From Acetobacterium bakii (GTDB lineage Bacteria > Bacillota > Clostridia > Eubacteriales > Eubacteriaceae): a DNA stretch of 41,284 nt. The DNA lies in assembly GCF_001263355.1 (NCBI RefSeq), contig NZ_LGYO01000051.1, positions 9,725 through 51,008 of the forward strand. The letters are read 5' to 3'. A program made the position numbers and the translations under genes. Every line of letters starts with the position of its first letter. Position 1 is the first letter of the stretch. Shown piece after piece: positions 40,206 through 41,284 of the stretch. The notes under the pieces are model-generated. The model saw only the letters and a program-made list of their open reading frames with translations. It did not search any database and had not been told where the DNA came from.

Positions 40206-41183
40206 TTAATCGTTATAGGTATCAACCAATTCACCGCTGCGATCATATAACTCAGCTGGATCGCTCTTGCTGTTGTTCCAGGTACCACCACCATCCAACC
40301 AGTGAAAATCGATCCCGGAATTATTGGCTGAATCGCCAATCTTAACCGCGGCACCTGGCGCTAAACTAAACGCGGGAAAGGTGAACGACTGATTCCCTAA
40401 AACTGACACAATTTTCCATCCGGTCAGGTCAACCGCATTCGCACTTGCATTTTTGATCACAATATATTCGGCCTTTTTATCCAGTTCGCTAATGGAGATA
40501 CCCGTATTTACCGCATCATTTTGAGTGGTAATGCCCAGCGCTTTATTCACTTCATCGGGATTGACATTATCAAACTCATCATGAATCACGTTTCCCTTCA
40601 AGGTGTAGGTATAACTATAATGACTTGGTATCTGGGTCGACGTGTCTGGATACGTAATCAACGCCGTAAAATCGGTACAACCACCGGCATCACGAATGAC
40701 CTTTTCCATATACGCCTGATCGCCATGCCGATTCAGGGTACTCTCCTGGGGGGTGATATTATAAGCATTTGACACGCCGCCCAGGGAATCGGCGATGACA
40801 TGGCCCTCATCCAATGTGGGGTTTTCAACGCCAGGCACTTTTGCTTCATCGGGATAATATCTTCCCGTTGCAAGAACCGGTTCCTTCGCATCATCCTGTA
40901 AAATAATTTCGGCGGCCGTTACCTTAATCAATTGCCCATATTCATTGGTAAAGGCATAATACTCGCGATCACCAAAGCCAATATCAACAACCACATTCGG
41001 CTCGCGTTGTCCCGATTGAGCCCCACCATCGACTTCAATCAGCGTATAGCCGGAAAAATCTGTTTCATTGACTGTAGCCGGCGCAGTACAACCGGTAAAT
41101 ACAAATATAGCTAGGAGTATCAGCGTCAATACAGCTGCTTCCTTCTTTAGCCTGTGTTTACATAAATCTTTATATTCAGCCAT
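40206..41183 (-). CDS. Lipoprotein DNA/RNA nuclease with lamin-tail domain
   Basis: 325 aa. Lipoprotein signal with lipobox FTGC (about 29-32). Residues about 75-200 are a DNA/RNA non-specific (beta-beta-alpha metal) nuclease: the usual DRGH is replaced by DEGHVIADSLGG, followed by YNITPQESTLNRHGDQAYME, whose Asn fits the metal ligand. Residues about 225-325 are a lamin-tail (LTD) beta-sandwich: ISELDKKAEYIVIKNASANA, then VDLTGWKI, FPAFSLAPGAAVKIGD and a final WNNSKSDPAELYD. The protein would be anchored outside the membrane and cut extracellular nucleic acid for nutrition, competence or defence. Ribosome site AAGGAGGAGCG. Confidence 0.88.
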   Translation of the reverse strand: MAEYKDLCKHRLKKEAAVLTLILLAIFVFTGCTAPATVNETDFSGYTLIEVDGGAQSGQREPNVVVDIGFGDREYYAFTNEYGQLIKVTAAEIILQDDAKEPVLATGRYYPDEAKVPGVENPTLDEGHVIADSLGGVSNAYNITPQESTLNRHGDQAYMEKVIRDAGGCTDFTALITYPDTSTQIPSHYSYTYTLKGNVIHDEFDNVNPDEVNKALGITTQNDAVNTGISISELDKKAEYIVIKNASANAVDLTGWKIVSVLGNQSFTFPAFSLAPGAAVKIGDSANNSGIDFHWLDGGGTWNNSKSDPAELYDRSGELVDTYND

Positions 41184-41284
41184 TTTTCGCTCCTCCTTAT
41201 AATGTTTTCTTTTTCAAACGTCACAACCGCACCAACATTTATTTTTTATTTTAGTGTTACTTCATTTTATATGAAAATTCGAAT

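Overview
The window looks like the chromosome of an anaerobic, acetogenic low-GC Firmicute of the Acetobacterium/Eubacterium type. The evidence is a three-part corrinoid methyltransferase cluster (methyl donor:corrinoid methyltransferase, corrinoid protein, methyltetrahydrofolate methyltransferase), Firmicute-style GGAGG ribosome sites, an Hsp20, DUF2922/DUF1659 phage-type proteins and a TcdE-type holin. The genus is an inference from gene content.

Region 1 (1-11.3 kb) is metabolic. A leftward cluster encodes a GPH-type symporter (5838-7217), a corrinoid protein (4982-5614), an AcsE-like pterin methyltransferase (4154-4957), a UroD/MtaA-type methyltransferase (3124-4104), a DASS anion transporter (1581-2975) and a second GPH-type symporter (115-1482). 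Together they would import a methylated or methoxylated compound, move its methyl group to a corrinoid and then to tetrahydrofolate, and so feed the Wood-Ljungdahl pathway. The reductive activator of the corrinoid is not in the window. Next come two small proteins (one DUF5808-like), a D-2-hydroxyacid dehydrogenase with a perfect 14-bp operator-like dyad over its -10 box, a frameshifted AhpD/CMD-family gene and an Hsp20.

Region 2 begins at 11.32 kb, where a 3' tRNA fragment (T arm and acceptor strand only) marks what is probably the left end of an integrated element. No integrase and no second tRNA copy lie in the window, so the element either runs past 41.28 kb or has decayed. From here to the end almost everything is accessory: a Schlafen-AlbA_2 gene paired with a two-TM protein, an XRE repressor, a holin/endolysin lysis cassette with DUF1659, DUF2922 and a Lar-like zinc protein, a RexA/RexB-like soluble plus four-TM pair, a DUF262/HNH (GmrSD-type) nuclease, a secreted MBL-fold protein with DUF3006, an AP2-domain protein, a complete type I R-M operon with two extra genes behind hsdS, a KAP P-loop NTPase, a UDG-fold-like protein, a stand-alone N-terminal domain of an HNH nuclease, a DUF697-type GTPase and a lipoprotein nuclease with a lamin-tail domain.

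The most unusual feature is a family of long (up to about 600 bp), GC-rich, structured repeats. There are seven copies between 13.9 and 40.2 kb (13885-14487, 20861-21146, 24995-25135, 26480-26790, 36070-36255, 37983-38412, 39948-40173) and I saw none in the metabolic region. They carry several hairpins whose arms change together between copies. One end has a GGGGTGGGTGGGT tract. The other has a hairpin that reads as an intrinsic terminator on the opposite strand. Five of the seven sit directly 3' of a leftward cargo gene in the same relative orientation, so the island resembles a string of gene cassettes separated by a shared structured element. Whether these are recombination sites, a non-autonomous mobile element or a non-coding RNA family cannot be settled from sequence reading alone.
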